DNA from: Lachnospiraceae bacterium | Lineage (GTDB): Bacteria; Bacillota; Clostridia; Lachnospirales; Lachnospiraceae | Direction: 5' to 3' | Assembly (NCBI GenBank): GCA_011959285.1 | Contig: BLLW01000003.1 | Span: forward strand, 17,636 to 81,635 | Length of the DNA stretch: 64,000 nucleotides | Shown here: positions 8,989 through 16,249 of the stretch, piece after piece | How the letters are laid out: each line of letters opens with the position of its first letter | Position numbering within the stretch: position 1 is the stretch's first letter | Notes under the pieces: model-generated | What the model saw: only the letters and a program-made list of their open reading frames with translations | Told to the model about the DNA's origin: nothing | Databases searched by the model: none | Position numbers and translations under genes: made by a program

Positions 8989-9435
8989 ATGCAATATCTT
9001 GCGGTGCTATTTGGAATTTTCGGTTTAGAGCTCAAAATAAAAAACAAAATAGAGGAAACAAAGAAAGAGGGGCAGACAGAAGAAAAATGCGGCGGCTTTG
9101 TCTTAATCAGGAAGCACCACAACAAAGGTGCCTTTTTAAATACGGGTCAGCACAGACCGAAGCTGATTGCGGCGGTGTCCCTCCTGCTGACGGCAGTTCT
9201 TTCTGTCTTTTATATTGTGACGCTTGGAACGGCGGGGAAAGGTCTTTTAAAGTGGGGGCTCACGCTGCTGCTTGGCGGCGCTTACAGCAACACTTATGAC
9301 CGGCTCATGCGGGAGTATGTGGTAGATTATGTGAGTTTTGATCTTCCCTTTGGATTAAAAAAAATTATCTTTAACATAGGGGATTTTTGCATCATGATAG
9401 GCGCTTTGATCAGCACCATTGGGTATAGCAAATAA
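8989..9435 (+). CDS. Small LspA-like (signal peptidase II type) membrane protein
   Basis: 148-aa membrane protein whose C-terminal two thirds carry the two catalytic-site blocks of lipoprotein signal peptidase II. GGAYSNTYDRL matches the GGAxGNxxDR block with its first Asp, and FNIGDFCIMIGAL matches FNxAD with the second Asp. YVVDYVSF sits between them as in LspA. The N-terminal third is a charged, lysine-rich stretch instead of the usual first helices, and the Asn of GGA.GN is shifted. ATG 8989 has AAAGGAGAG at 8975-8983. It may be a divergent or specialised aspartic peptidase rather than the housekeeping LspA. It stands alone between two operons. Confidence 0.6.
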   Translation: MQYLAVLFGIFGLELKIKNKIEETKKEGQTEEKCGGFVLIRKHHNKGAFLNTGQHRPKLIAAVSLLLTAVLSVFYIVTLGTAGKGLLKWGLTLLLGGAYSNTYDRLMREYVVDYVSFDLPFGLKKIIFNIGDFCIMIGALISTIGYSK

Positions 9436-9464
9436 AATTTGGCGAAAAAATCCTTCTTATAGAC

Positions 9465-9510
9465 TTGACAAAGCCGCGAAAGTGTATTATTGTATCAATA
9501 GAATAATACA
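9465..9510 (+). promoter_or_regulatory. Promoter plus palindromic operator of the GntR/ABC operon
   Basis: TTGACA at 9465-9470 is followed 17 bases later by TATTGT (9488-9493). A perfect 9-base inverted repeat, TGTATTATT (9483-9491) and AATAATACA (9502-9510) with a 10-base centre, covers the -10 and start region. YtrA-subfamily GntR regulators bind palindromes of this kind in their own promoters, so autorepression is a good inference. Confidence 0.75.
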
Positions 9511-9529
9511 AAGTGAAAGGAGGATGCAT

Positions 9530-9898
9530 ATGGCATGGAATTTAGATTCTGACCGTCCGATTTACACCCAGATTTTGGAAGAGATACAGCTGCGGGTCGT
9601 TACCGGGCAGTATAAGCCGGGTACGAAGATACCCAGTGTAAGAGAACTGGCAGCGCAGGCAGGAGTCAATCCTAATACGATGCAGAAAGCATTGGCAGAA
9701 CTTGAGAGAGAGGGGTTAGTGATGGCGCAGAGGACAAGCGGACGAGTCGTGACGGAGGATATGGAGATGATTAAAGAAACCCGGAATAAGATTGCACTTG
9801 AGCAGATAAATGATTTCGTGGGGAAAATGTTGAAACTCGGTTTTCAAAAGGAGGAAATCATTACACTGATCAGGCAGGCACAGGGAGGAGAAGCATGA
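9530..9898 (+). CDS. GntR-family (YtrA subfamily) transcriptional repressor
   Basis: 122-aa winged-helix regulator. PIYTQILEEIQLRVVTGQYKPGTKIPS and the recognition helix region NPNTMQKALAELEREG are classic GntR. The short C-terminal dimer tail with no ligand domain marks the YtrA subfamily. AGGAGG at 9518-9523 directly abuts an ATG at 9524 but is 6 bases from the ATG at 9530, so 9530 is chosen. The stop overlaps the ABC ATPase start (ATGA). It probably represses its own operon through the palindrome at 9483-9510, as YtrA-type regulators do for cell-envelope-stress ABC exporters. Confidence 0.92.
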   Translation: MAWNLDSDRPIYTQILEEIQLRVVTGQYKPGTKIPSVRELAAQAGVNPNTMQKALAELEREGLVMAQRTSGRVVTEDMEMIKETRNKIALEQINDFVGKMLKLGFQKEEIITLIRQAQGGEA

Positions 9899-10596
9899 AC
9901 GAATTAGTACAGATCAATAACCTTACCAAGGTTTATGAACAGAAAAAAATGGCGTTGGATCATATGAATCTCACCATACCAAGAGGAAAGATCATCGGAC
10001 TTCTGGGACCGAATGGGAGCGGCAAGACTACCTTGATCAAGCTGATCAGCGGACTGCTGGTGGCAACGGAAGGGGAAGTGCGCGTGAACGGGTACAGACC
10101 GGGACCGGAGACGAAAGCGGTGGTGTCCTACCTGCCGGAGAGGACTTATTTTCAGGGAAGCATGCAGGTAAAAGAGCTGATTGCTTACTTTGCAGACTTT
10201 TATCAGGATTTCCGCCCGGAGCGTGCAAAGCAGATGCTTGAAAATCTTAATATTGATGAAAATGCCCGTCTGAAGACACTTTCCAAGGGAACAAAAGAAA
10301 AGGTGCAGCTGATTATGGTTATGAGCAGAGATGCCCAGCTTTATATTCTGGATGAACCCATTGCTGGGGTGGATCCTGCGGCGAGAGATTATATTTTAAA
10401 GACGATCATAAGCAACTACAATGAAAATGCTACAGTCCTCATTTCTACACATTTGATATCTGATATCGAAAAGGTGCTGGATGAGGTTATATTTATCCGC
10501 GGCGGCAGGGTCGTGCTGCAGGATACGGTAGAGAATATCAGAGAGCGCAGAGGAAAATCTGTGGATTCTTATTTCAGGGAGGTGTTTGCATGTTAG
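9895..10596 (+). CDS. ABC transporter ATP-binding protein (YtrB-like)
   Basis: 233-aa ABC ATPase. Walker A GPNGSGKTT is at ~residues 38-46, the signature is TLSKGTKEK and Walker B is LYILDEPIAGVDP. It overlaps the GntR gene by 4 bases at its start and the permease gene by 7 at its end, a tight translationally coupled trio. It would drive the ABC-2 type permease encoded next. The substrate is unknown, although GntR/ABC units of this layout often export peptides or respond to membrane stress. Confidence 0.92.
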   Translation: MNELVQINNLTKVYEQKKMALDHMNLTIPRGKIIGLLGPNGSGKTTLIKLISGLLVATEGEVRVNGYRPGPETKAVVSYLPERTYFQGSMQVKELIAYFADFYQDFRPERAKQMLENLNIDENARLKTLSKGTKEKVQLIMVMSRDAQLYILDEPIAGVDPAARDYILKTIISNYNENATVLISTHLISDIEKVLDEVIFIRGGRVVLQDTVENIRERRGKSVDSYFREVFAC

Positions 10597-11443
10597 GAAA
10601 ATTGTTGAAGCATGAGTGGAGGGCTGTCTGGAAGGTTCCCACGCTTTTAATTGGAGTACTGATGCTCATTGCGGTAGTGGCAGGCGGCACATTTGCACTG
10701 CCTATATGGGACAGCGAATGGATCGGTCTTCCGCTTTCAGGAGTCATGATGATCATGATGTTTTATTTTGCCATGATTGCGACGGGGGTTGGAATTATGA
10801 TTTATTTTGCGGTGAGGTATTATAAGAATATGTATACAGACGAAGGATATCTGACCCATACGCTGCCAGTCACAGCCCGTTTGCTGCTTCTTAATAAAGT
10901 GATTACCATGACCGCGTGGAATCTGATTGCTGGTGCTGCGGTGATTGTGAGTATCTGTGTTTTTGGTGGTGTTACGCTCCTGGCGCTGATACCAAAGGAC
11001 GGTTATTATGCAAGAGAGCTTGTGGAAGCATTTGTCCAGCTCCCCTCAGCTTTAAAGGAACTTTGGTATATGCCGGAACTGAGAGGAATCAATGGATTTT
11101 TTGCCAGCATTATATTTTTGGTGTTTACAAGCTCGTTCAGCGGAACGATGATGATCATTGGCTCTATCAATCTGGGGCAGATGGTGCGCAGGCACAGGAT
11201 TCTGGGAGCGGTCGGAGCATATTTTGGAATTAATTGTGCGGTGCAGTTTTTTCCACTATCATTATCATGCCTTTCATGATGATGAACATCAACAATGCCT
11301 TTGATGATATGTATGTGGAAACTTCACCGTTTCCTATTATGACACCTATGTATGTGATGATAGGAGTGATATCTTTGGGCATAGCCATTGGCTTGTACTT
11401 TATGAGTGAATATTTGGTCCGCAGGCGGTTGGAATTAGAGTAA
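10590..11443 (+). pseudogene. ABC-2 type permease, frameshifted at a T6 run
   Basis: Multi-helix membrane partner of the preceding ATPase. The first frame (10590-11279) runs to residue 229 and ends CAVQFFPLSLSCLS. A second frame (from 11234) continues with STIIIMPFMMMNINNAF and a last helix ending YLVRRRLELE at 11443. The two join cleanly if the T6 run at 11247-11252 had seven T, giving a 284-aa protein with its expected C-terminal helices. As read, the last one or two helices are lost. A single-base homopolymer difference may be a sequencing error, a true mutation or a slippage site. Confidence 0.8.
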
Positions 11444-11532
11444 AAATATGTCTCGTATGTGGAAGCCGGCGGTGTCAGCGAAAACAGGCGGCAGTTGTAA
11501 AAGGCGTATGGATGCGTAAAGGAGAAGACAAA

Positions 11533-12213
11533 ATGATAAGTGAGCTTGAGATAAAACGGGAAATGTGCGAGATCGGAAAAAGAGTCTATGAAAGAGGCAT
11601 GGTGGCTGCCAATGACGGTAATTTTTCTGTAAAACTGAACGAAAACGAATTTCTCTGTACGCCCACTGGTGTGAGCAAAGGGTTCATGGTTCCGGAGTCC
11701 ATCTGCCGGATTGATGCAGACGGCAGGCTGCTTGAAGCAAATGGCAGCTTCAGACCTTCGTCTGAGATAAAAATGCACCTTAGAGTCTACAAGGAACGAC
11801 CCGATGTGCAGGCGGTGGTCCATGCCCATCCTCCTTATGCAACGACTTTTGCGGCGGCGGGGATCCCTCTGGACAAACCGGTCCTTTCGGAAGCGGTTTT
11901 GACGCTTGGGAAGGTGCCGGTGGCAAGGTATGGAACCCCTTCCACCGGGGAAGTGCCCGATGCAGTTGCCGAATATCTGCCTTACTATGATTCAATGCTG
12001 CTGGCGAATCACGGGGCGCTGACCTATGGAAATTCGCTGATGAACGCATATTATAAGATGGAGTCGGTGGAGTTTTACGCGAGGATCCTTTATCAGGTAC
12101 AGATGCTCGGCGGGGCGAAGCTCCTTACTTCTGAGCAGGTGGAGGATATTTACGAAATTAGAAGGAAGTCGGGGATGGCGGGGAGACATCCGGCGCTGTT
12201 TCCGGAAAAATAA
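11533..12213 (+). CDS. Class II aldolase (L-fuculose-1-phosphate aldolase-like)
   Basis: 226-aa zinc-dependent aldolase/adducin-family enzyme of the FucA/AraD group. Zinc ligands are the HxH of VVHAHPP and the His of LLANHGAL. The acidic residue of FRPSSEIKMH is the usual catalytic Glu. ATG 11533 is 8 bases after AAAGGAG (11518-11524) and is preferred over the ATG at 11512. It cleaves a ketose phosphate to dihydroxyacetone phosphate and an aldehyde in the known family. The substrate here is not certain. It may serve the kinase and transporter genes about 3 kb upstream, but the GntR operon lies between and it has its own leader. Confidence 0.88.
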   Translation: MISELEIKREMCEIGKRVYERGMVAANDGNFSVKLNENEFLCTPTGVSKGFMVPESICRIDADGRLLEANGSFRPSSEIKMHLRVYKERPDVQAVVHAHPPYATTFAAAGIPLDKPVLSEAVLTLGKVPVARYGTPSTGEVPDAVAEYLPYYDSMLLANHGALTYGNSLMNAYYKMESVEFYARILYQVQMLGGAKLLTSEQVEDIYEIRRKSGMAGRHPALFPEK

Positions 12214-12222
12214 AAGTTGGGG

Positions 12223-12286
12223 ATTCATCCTATGAGGGAGGCACGGCTATCTTGCGTTTCTGCTGTGCCGTCCCTGCAGGATGAAT
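12223..12286 (+). terminator. Long imperfect hairpin after the aldolase gene
   Basis: ATTCATCCT at 12223-12231 pairs exactly with AGGATGAAT at 12278-12286, and the inner arms (GGGAGGCACGGC and GCTGTGCCGTCCC) pair with one bulge. There is no strong T run after it, so it may be a weak terminator or a small palindromic repeat. The remainder up to 12380 is AT-rich with nothing else recognised. Confidence 0.5.
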
Positions 12287-12380
12287 TGATACTAAAAAGT
12301 TGTTAAAAATTGTAGGATATAATTGAAAAAACGTTAATTTTGTGATAAAGTACTTCATAAAGCATCAGATTTCTATAGCG

Positions 12381-12795
12381 ATGAGTGCGAAGGAGCATAA
12401 TCGTGTCTAAAATGTCTATTTCACTATTATTTTCGCAGGAATTTCTGGATTTTATGGAGTATATCACCGAATCAACAGACGCAGTTGCGGAGAGGACGTC
12501 GAGCAGCCGGATAAAGCTGATTCATAATAATGTCAGAAAAATCAAGGCTTCAGAAAAAATGGGAGTGAAGTATATGCAGTTGTGGGAAGAAAAAGAACTT
12601 ATCAGAGCGGAGGGAAAAGCAGAAGGGAAAAAAGAGGGAGTTAAAGAAGGAGTTAAAGAAGGCAAGGCAGAAATGCTTGTGAGAAATGTTGAGGCAGTTA
12701 TGGAAAACTTTGGCATAGACCAGCAGAAAGCCTGCGAAGGGCTTGGGATAACGGTGGTAGAGTATCAAAGTGCGAAGAGAAGCAAAGGTAATTAG
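12381..12795 (+). pseudogene. Internally deleted Rpn-family nuclease/transposase remnant
   Basis: Rpn (recombination-promoting nuclease) proteins of Lachnospiraceae often begin MSAKEHNRV; exactly those nine codons lie at 12381-12407 and run into a stop. A different frame, usable from GTG 12403 with AAGGAG at 12390-12395, then encodes a typical Rpn C-terminus. This has a short helical segment, the motif KMGVKYMQLWEEKELIRAEG and a lysine/glutamate-rich linker with a repeated KEGV unit. The PD-(D/E)XK nuclease core that should lie between is absent. The 130-aa remainder might still be translated but should lack nuclease activity. Confidence 0.65.
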
Positions 12796-12916
12796 CAAAA
12801 TATGGCATTAAGAGGCTTGAATCTGGCATCAAGAGGAACAAATAATAAGCGGTAGATATGATAAAATAAATCCAACAAGTCAATTTTTGACTGATTACAC
12901 ATAGGAGGTAAAAAGT

Positions 12917-14071
12917 ATGTTGACATTAGCTGGATTGAAAACGACCGCAAGATTATTTGGTGCAGGCAGGATGGTGGATTTTCCTGTACAAACGGATGCA
13001 ATTGGGGAAAGGACCCCGGAAGAGATTTTGGCGCAGTATCGTGAGAATATTGCGAAAGTTGATGCATATGCAGCGGCAGTGCGGAACCTGAATATTACAA
13101 TCTATTCCCAGGATACGCCGGAATGGTATACAGATGAGTTTAAGCAGCAGTATGTAGAATGCAAGAATTTTTCCCAGACATGGCTTAACGATATTATGGG
13201 GCGGCTGGGCTCAGTGCCGAAATCAATTATAGATTATGACAGCTCCTATCAGATGTATGCCAAAAGAATAAAGAAAAACTGCAAATTGCTGTTGGAAGAA
13301 TTTGATGGAAGTCTGCAGAATGCGTTGATACAGAATTTACAGGATTTGAAGGAAGACGTTGGCGATACCAAAACGGTGGTGTCGGATCTTATAAATTCAA
13401 TTGATGATTACATCGCACATCTGCAAAGCGACGAGGCGTTTTTTTCGGACATATACCAAAAGGCATGTGAGACCAAGAAAGTGGACGAAGCCAAGTTAGA
13501 AGAGTTCCGTAAACGGAAAAAGGAACTGGAAGACGAAATTGAAAGAATCGAAAAGGTGATTTTGGGAACTGGCATTGCCGGCGGAGTGGCATTGGCAGCG
13601 GCGCCCATAGGATTCTTCTGCGGACCAATCGGCATCGTCGTAGGGATTGTCGTGACTTTAGCGGCGTTAGCCCTTCTTCTTACAGCGATTATAGAAAGCG
13701 CTGTCTGCACCCAGAAAAGAACAGAACTTTCCATATGTGCAAACCAAATGGATGACATGACGAAAACGGTGCAGAGCCTTGCAACATTCTGCGATGGGTT
13801 AAATACAGTGATTTCGGCAGTGACCACGGCAAAAAGTTCTGCGCAGCAGATACTGGATTGCTGGCAGGAACTGGAGGACGAGATGGGACAGCTGATCACG
13901 GAGTTGGGAGAGGGCGAAGAAAATGCAAAAGAAAAGTGCTATCAGAAGATTCTCGATGACATGGACGCCACCGATGCACAGTGGAATGAAATCGTGGAAA
14001 AAGCAAAGCTTTATGTGCAGATTAATGTGGAAGTGAAGAAAGAGGTGATTGACATCTCTAAATCTGCTTAA
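12917..14071 (+). CDS. Alpha-helical pore-forming-toxin-like protein (HBL/Nhe/ClyA-like)
   Basis: 384-aa, almost entirely helical protein. Long amphipathic, coiled-coil-prone helices (residues ~35-210 and ~262-384) flank one hydrophobic hairpin (residues ~214-260, including ILGTGIAGGVALAAAPIG and a Leu/Ala/Val-rich stretch). This layout is that of the Bacillus haemolysin BL/Nhe and ClyA superfamily, in which the hairpin inserts into membranes. No signal peptide or lipobox is seen, so export would need another route. ATG 12917 follows AGGAGGT at 12903-12909. The gene stands alone, closed by a strong terminator. Family membership is inferred from layout rather than a motif. A non-toxic membrane-shaping role is also possible. 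Confidence 0.6.
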   Translation: MLTLAGLKTTARLFGAGRMVDFPVQTDAIGERTPEEILAQYRENIAKVDAYAAAVRNLNITIYSQDTPEWYTDEFKQQYVECKNFSQTWLNDIMGRLGSVPKSIIDYDSSYQMYAKRIKKNCKLLLEEFDGSLQNALIQNLQDLKEDVGDTKTVVSDLINSIDDYIAHLQSDEAFFSDIYQKACETKKVDEAKLEEFRKRKKELEDEIERIEKVILGTGIAGGVALAAAPIGFFCGPIGIVVGIVVTLAALALLLTAIIESAVCTQKRTELSICANQMDDMTKTVQSLATFCDGLNTVISAVTTAKSSAQQILDCWQELEDEMGQLITELGEGEENAKEKCYQKILDDMDATDAQWNEIVEKAKLYVQINVEVKKEVIDISKSA

Positions 14072-14112
14072 AGATTAGATATACAAGAAGAGTGAAATAT
14101 GTGATTTTTGAT

Positions 14113-14151
14113 ATCCTATGTCTGCTGATGCGGCAGACATAGGATGTTTTT
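14113..14151 (+). terminator. Strong terminator after the helical toxin-like gene
   Basis: ATCCTATGTCTGC at 14113-14125 pairs perfectly over 13 bases with GCAGACATAGGAT at 14133-14145, with a 7-base loop and a T run. It isolates the toxin-like gene from the glycosylation island that starts just downstream. Confidence 0.92.
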
Positions 14152-14186
14152 GAAATTTAGGAGTTTTACATTGGTCAGAGGTAAGA

Positions 14187-14389
14187 GTTTACATCTAAAG
14201 AATTAAAAAAAGTTGCCGATAAATATATCGTGAGTGTAGGTTTGCGATTATGCAGGCACAGCACATATAGACAATCATATAAAAGAATTGTATGACAAGG
14301 AAGGTCAGGTAATTATCATGGAGGATGAACGCAGGAGGAAAGATTGATTTTTTAAATGGGATTAGGTCAATTTTGACTCTTGTTTTTTT
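14187..14389 (+). repeat. Leader repeat, copy A (other copy at 28211-28422)
   Basis: About 200 bases that recur, with scattered substitutions and small indels, ahead of the second island operon. Shared parts, in order, are a TAAA/GCCGATAA sigma-28 promoter, a GCAGGCACAGCAC-like stretch, AAGGTCAGGTAATTATCATG, a nine-codon frame MEDERRRKD ending in TGA, a short GTCAATTTTGAC palindrome and a T7 run. The short frame also continues upstream in frame as a broken coding remnant (about 33 residues ending KELYDKEGQVIIMEDERRRKD). The unit may therefore be a duplicated promoter plus the tail of a lost gene. No protein-coding gene is supported within 14152-14461. Confidence 0.75.
14196..14222 (+). promoter_or_regulatory. 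Sigma-28 (FliA/SigD) promoter of island operon 1
   Basis: TAAA at 14196-14199, a 15-base spacer and GCCGATAA at 14215-14222 match the flagellar sigma-28 consensus TAAA-N15-GCCGATAA exactly. It is of the same type as the promoters before flgM, flaG and fliC in this window. It lies about 240 bases before the TPP-enzyme gene and links glycan synthesis to late flagellar gene expression. Confidence 0.85.
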
Positions 14390-14461
14390 ATGCTCATATG
14401 CTTGCGAAGATTGTTTGAAACAGAGAAAAATACTTATGGCAGAAGTTCAGTAGGAGTAATA

Positions 14462-16249
14462 ATGAAAAAACGCGTAGCAGATATTATAAGAGATATATTG
14501 ATAGGTGAAGGCATTAGGGATTGTTTTACACTGACTGGTGGTGGAGCAATGCATTTGAATGACGCTTTTGGAAACTCAGAAGACATGCATTGCACTTACT
14601 TTTTGCATGAACAGGGGGCAGCTATTGCTGCGGAGGCTTATGCAAGAGTAAATAATTGCCTGCCAGTCGTATGTGTTACAACTGGACCGGGGGGGACGAA
14701 TGCACTGACTGGCGTGTTGTGTGCATGGCAGGATAGTATCCCTATGTTAGTGATATCGGGGCAGGTAAAGACAAGCGCAATGGTAGAGAGCACTGGACTG
14801 GCATTGAGGCAGTTCGGTGAACAGGAGTGCAGAATTGTTGAAACAGTCAGTGCGATGACGAAATTTGCAGTGACAGTGAAGGAAGCAGAAAAAATAAAAT
14901 TTTACTTAAAGAAAGCAATTCATTTGGCAAAGTCTGGGAGAAGGGGACCTTGCTGGATAGATGTGCCGCTGGATGTACAGGGAAAATATATTGAAGAGGA
15001 GACCTTAGAAGATTATATTCCAGAGAAAGAAGAATGGAAGTTTGACCAAAGCAAAGTTCTTACAATAATAAGGAATGCCAAGCGCCCAGTTATACTTGCA
15101 GGATCAGCACTAAGAACAGCGGAAGCATTGGAGGTATTCCATTTGCTTTGCAATAAGTGGAAAATTCCCGTGGTGGTTGCTAAAAGTCTGGCAGACATTA
15201 TGACTGAAAACGATAGCAATTATTATGGAAACTTTGGTGTCAACGGTGGGAGAGCAGGAAATTTCATTATCGAAAATGCTGACTGTCTTTTGGTTCTAGG
15301 ATGCAGATTGTCATTTGGTCAGATTGGATTTAATTATAAACTTTTTTCTCCCAATTCAACAAAAATCGTAGTAGATGTTGATGGAGAAGAATTAAAAAAG
15401 AAAACAGTTAAAATAGATTGTGCTGTTAATGCGGATGTTAAGTTTTTCTTAGAATGGCTTGTTGAAAAAGAATTGTCGTTTGATTTGGACGTTTGTTGGC
15501 TGCGGTACTGCAGGGAATTGAGAGATAGGTTTCCGATATACCAAGCAAAATTTGGCGATTCGAAAGGAATCAACGCATACTATTTTGCCTCTGTGTTAAA
15601 AAAGTATATGAATGAAGATGCGATTTGCATTATGGGTAATAGTTGTTCTTCCGTTGCAATAAAGCAATGCGGCATTGAGAAGAAAACGCAAAGAATGTGG
15701 GGGAATATTAACTGTGGAACGATGGGCTATGATATTCCGGCTTCTATCGGAGCGGCAATCGCTTCAGGTAAACAGGTTATTTGCTGTGCTGGTGATGGCA
15801 GTTTTCAGATGAATATGCAGGAATTGCAGACAATAGTTAATTATGGTCTTCCAATAAAGATGTTTGTTTTTAACAATGGGGGATACCGCTCTATTATTCT
15901 TTCTCAATCAAAAACGTTTGGCAGACTGGCAGGATGTACAAGGGAAACAGGACTTGTCCTTCCAGATATACAAAAAATAGCATTTGCCTATGGAATCCCT
16001 TATTTTTCCTGTGGAGAAAGCGGTAAATTAGGAGAAACTGTGGAGAACGTTTTAGAGCAAGACGGATGTGCAATCTGCGAGATATATGAGGATGCAGATC
16101 AGACGATTGAACCAAAGCTTGGTAATATTGTGCAGGAGGACGGTTCTATTGTTTCACCTCCTATATCTGATCTAGCCCCCCTGCTTGATAGAGAATTATA
16201 TCGAAAATATTCAGATTTTAAAGTATATACGGAGTTGATTGATGAGTAG
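14462..16249 (+). CDS. Thiamine-diphosphate-dependent enzyme (acetolactate-synthase-like)
   Basis: 595-aa cytosolic TPP enzyme with the three-domain plan of acetohydroxyacid synthases. The activating Glu is residue 50 (FLHEQGAA), and the TPP motif runs from GDGS (~443) to NNGGY (~470). ATG 14462 is preceded by AGGAG at 14452-14456; the longer frame from 14390 lacks an RBS. It is the first gene of island operon 1 and no small regulatory subunit is present, so branched-chain amino-acid synthesis is unlikely. By analogy to YerE, which adds a two-carbon unit from pyruvate to a keto-sugar, it may make a branched or decarboxylated sugar with the epimerase that overlaps it. A G7 run (14689-14695) lies in frame in the GPGGTN motif. 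Confidence 0.85.
   Translation: MKKRVADIIRDILIGEGIRDCFTLTGGGAMHLNDAFGNSEDMHCTYFLHEQGAAIAAEAYARVNNCLPVVCVTTGPGGTNALTGVLCAWQDSIPMLVISGQVKTSAMVESTGLALRQFGEQECRIVETVSAMTKFAVTVKEAEKIKFYLKKAIHLAKSGRRGPCWIDVPLDVQGKYIEEETLEDYIPEKEEWKFDQSKVLTIIRNAKRPVILAGSALRTAEALEVFHLLCNKWKIPVVVAKSLADIMTENDSNYYGNFGVNGGRAGNFIIENADCLLVLGCRLSFGQIGFNYKLFSPNSTKIVVDVDGEELKKKTVKIDCAVNADVKFFLEWLVEKELSFDLDVCWLRYCRELRDRFPIYQAKFGDSKGINAYYFASVLKKYMNEDAICIMGNSCSSVAIKQCGIEKKTQRMWGNINCGTMGYDIPASIGAAIASGKQVICCAGDGSFQMNMQELQTIVNYGLPIKMFVFNNGGYRSIILSQSKTFGRLAGCTRETGLVLPDIQKIAFAYGIPYFSCGESGKLGETVENVLEQDGCAICEIYEDADQTIEPKLGNIVQEDGSIVSPPISDLAPLLDRELYRKYSDFKVYTELIDE

Noticed and set aside
11230..11829. Long minus-strand open frames such as 11230-11829, 387-815, 32471-32998 and 40185-40667
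   Set aside because: They lie antisense to well-supported genes and show no domain, RBS or sensible composition.
14366..14389. Rho-independent terminator at the end of leader copy A
   Set aside because: The stem is only five base pairs with a two-base loop, too weak to call as a terminator; kept as part of the repeat.
14462..16249. Acetolactate synthase for branched-chain amino acids (ilvB)
   Set aside because: No small subunit or other ilv genes nearby; sigma-28 promoter and sugar-enzyme neighbours argue for a glycan role.
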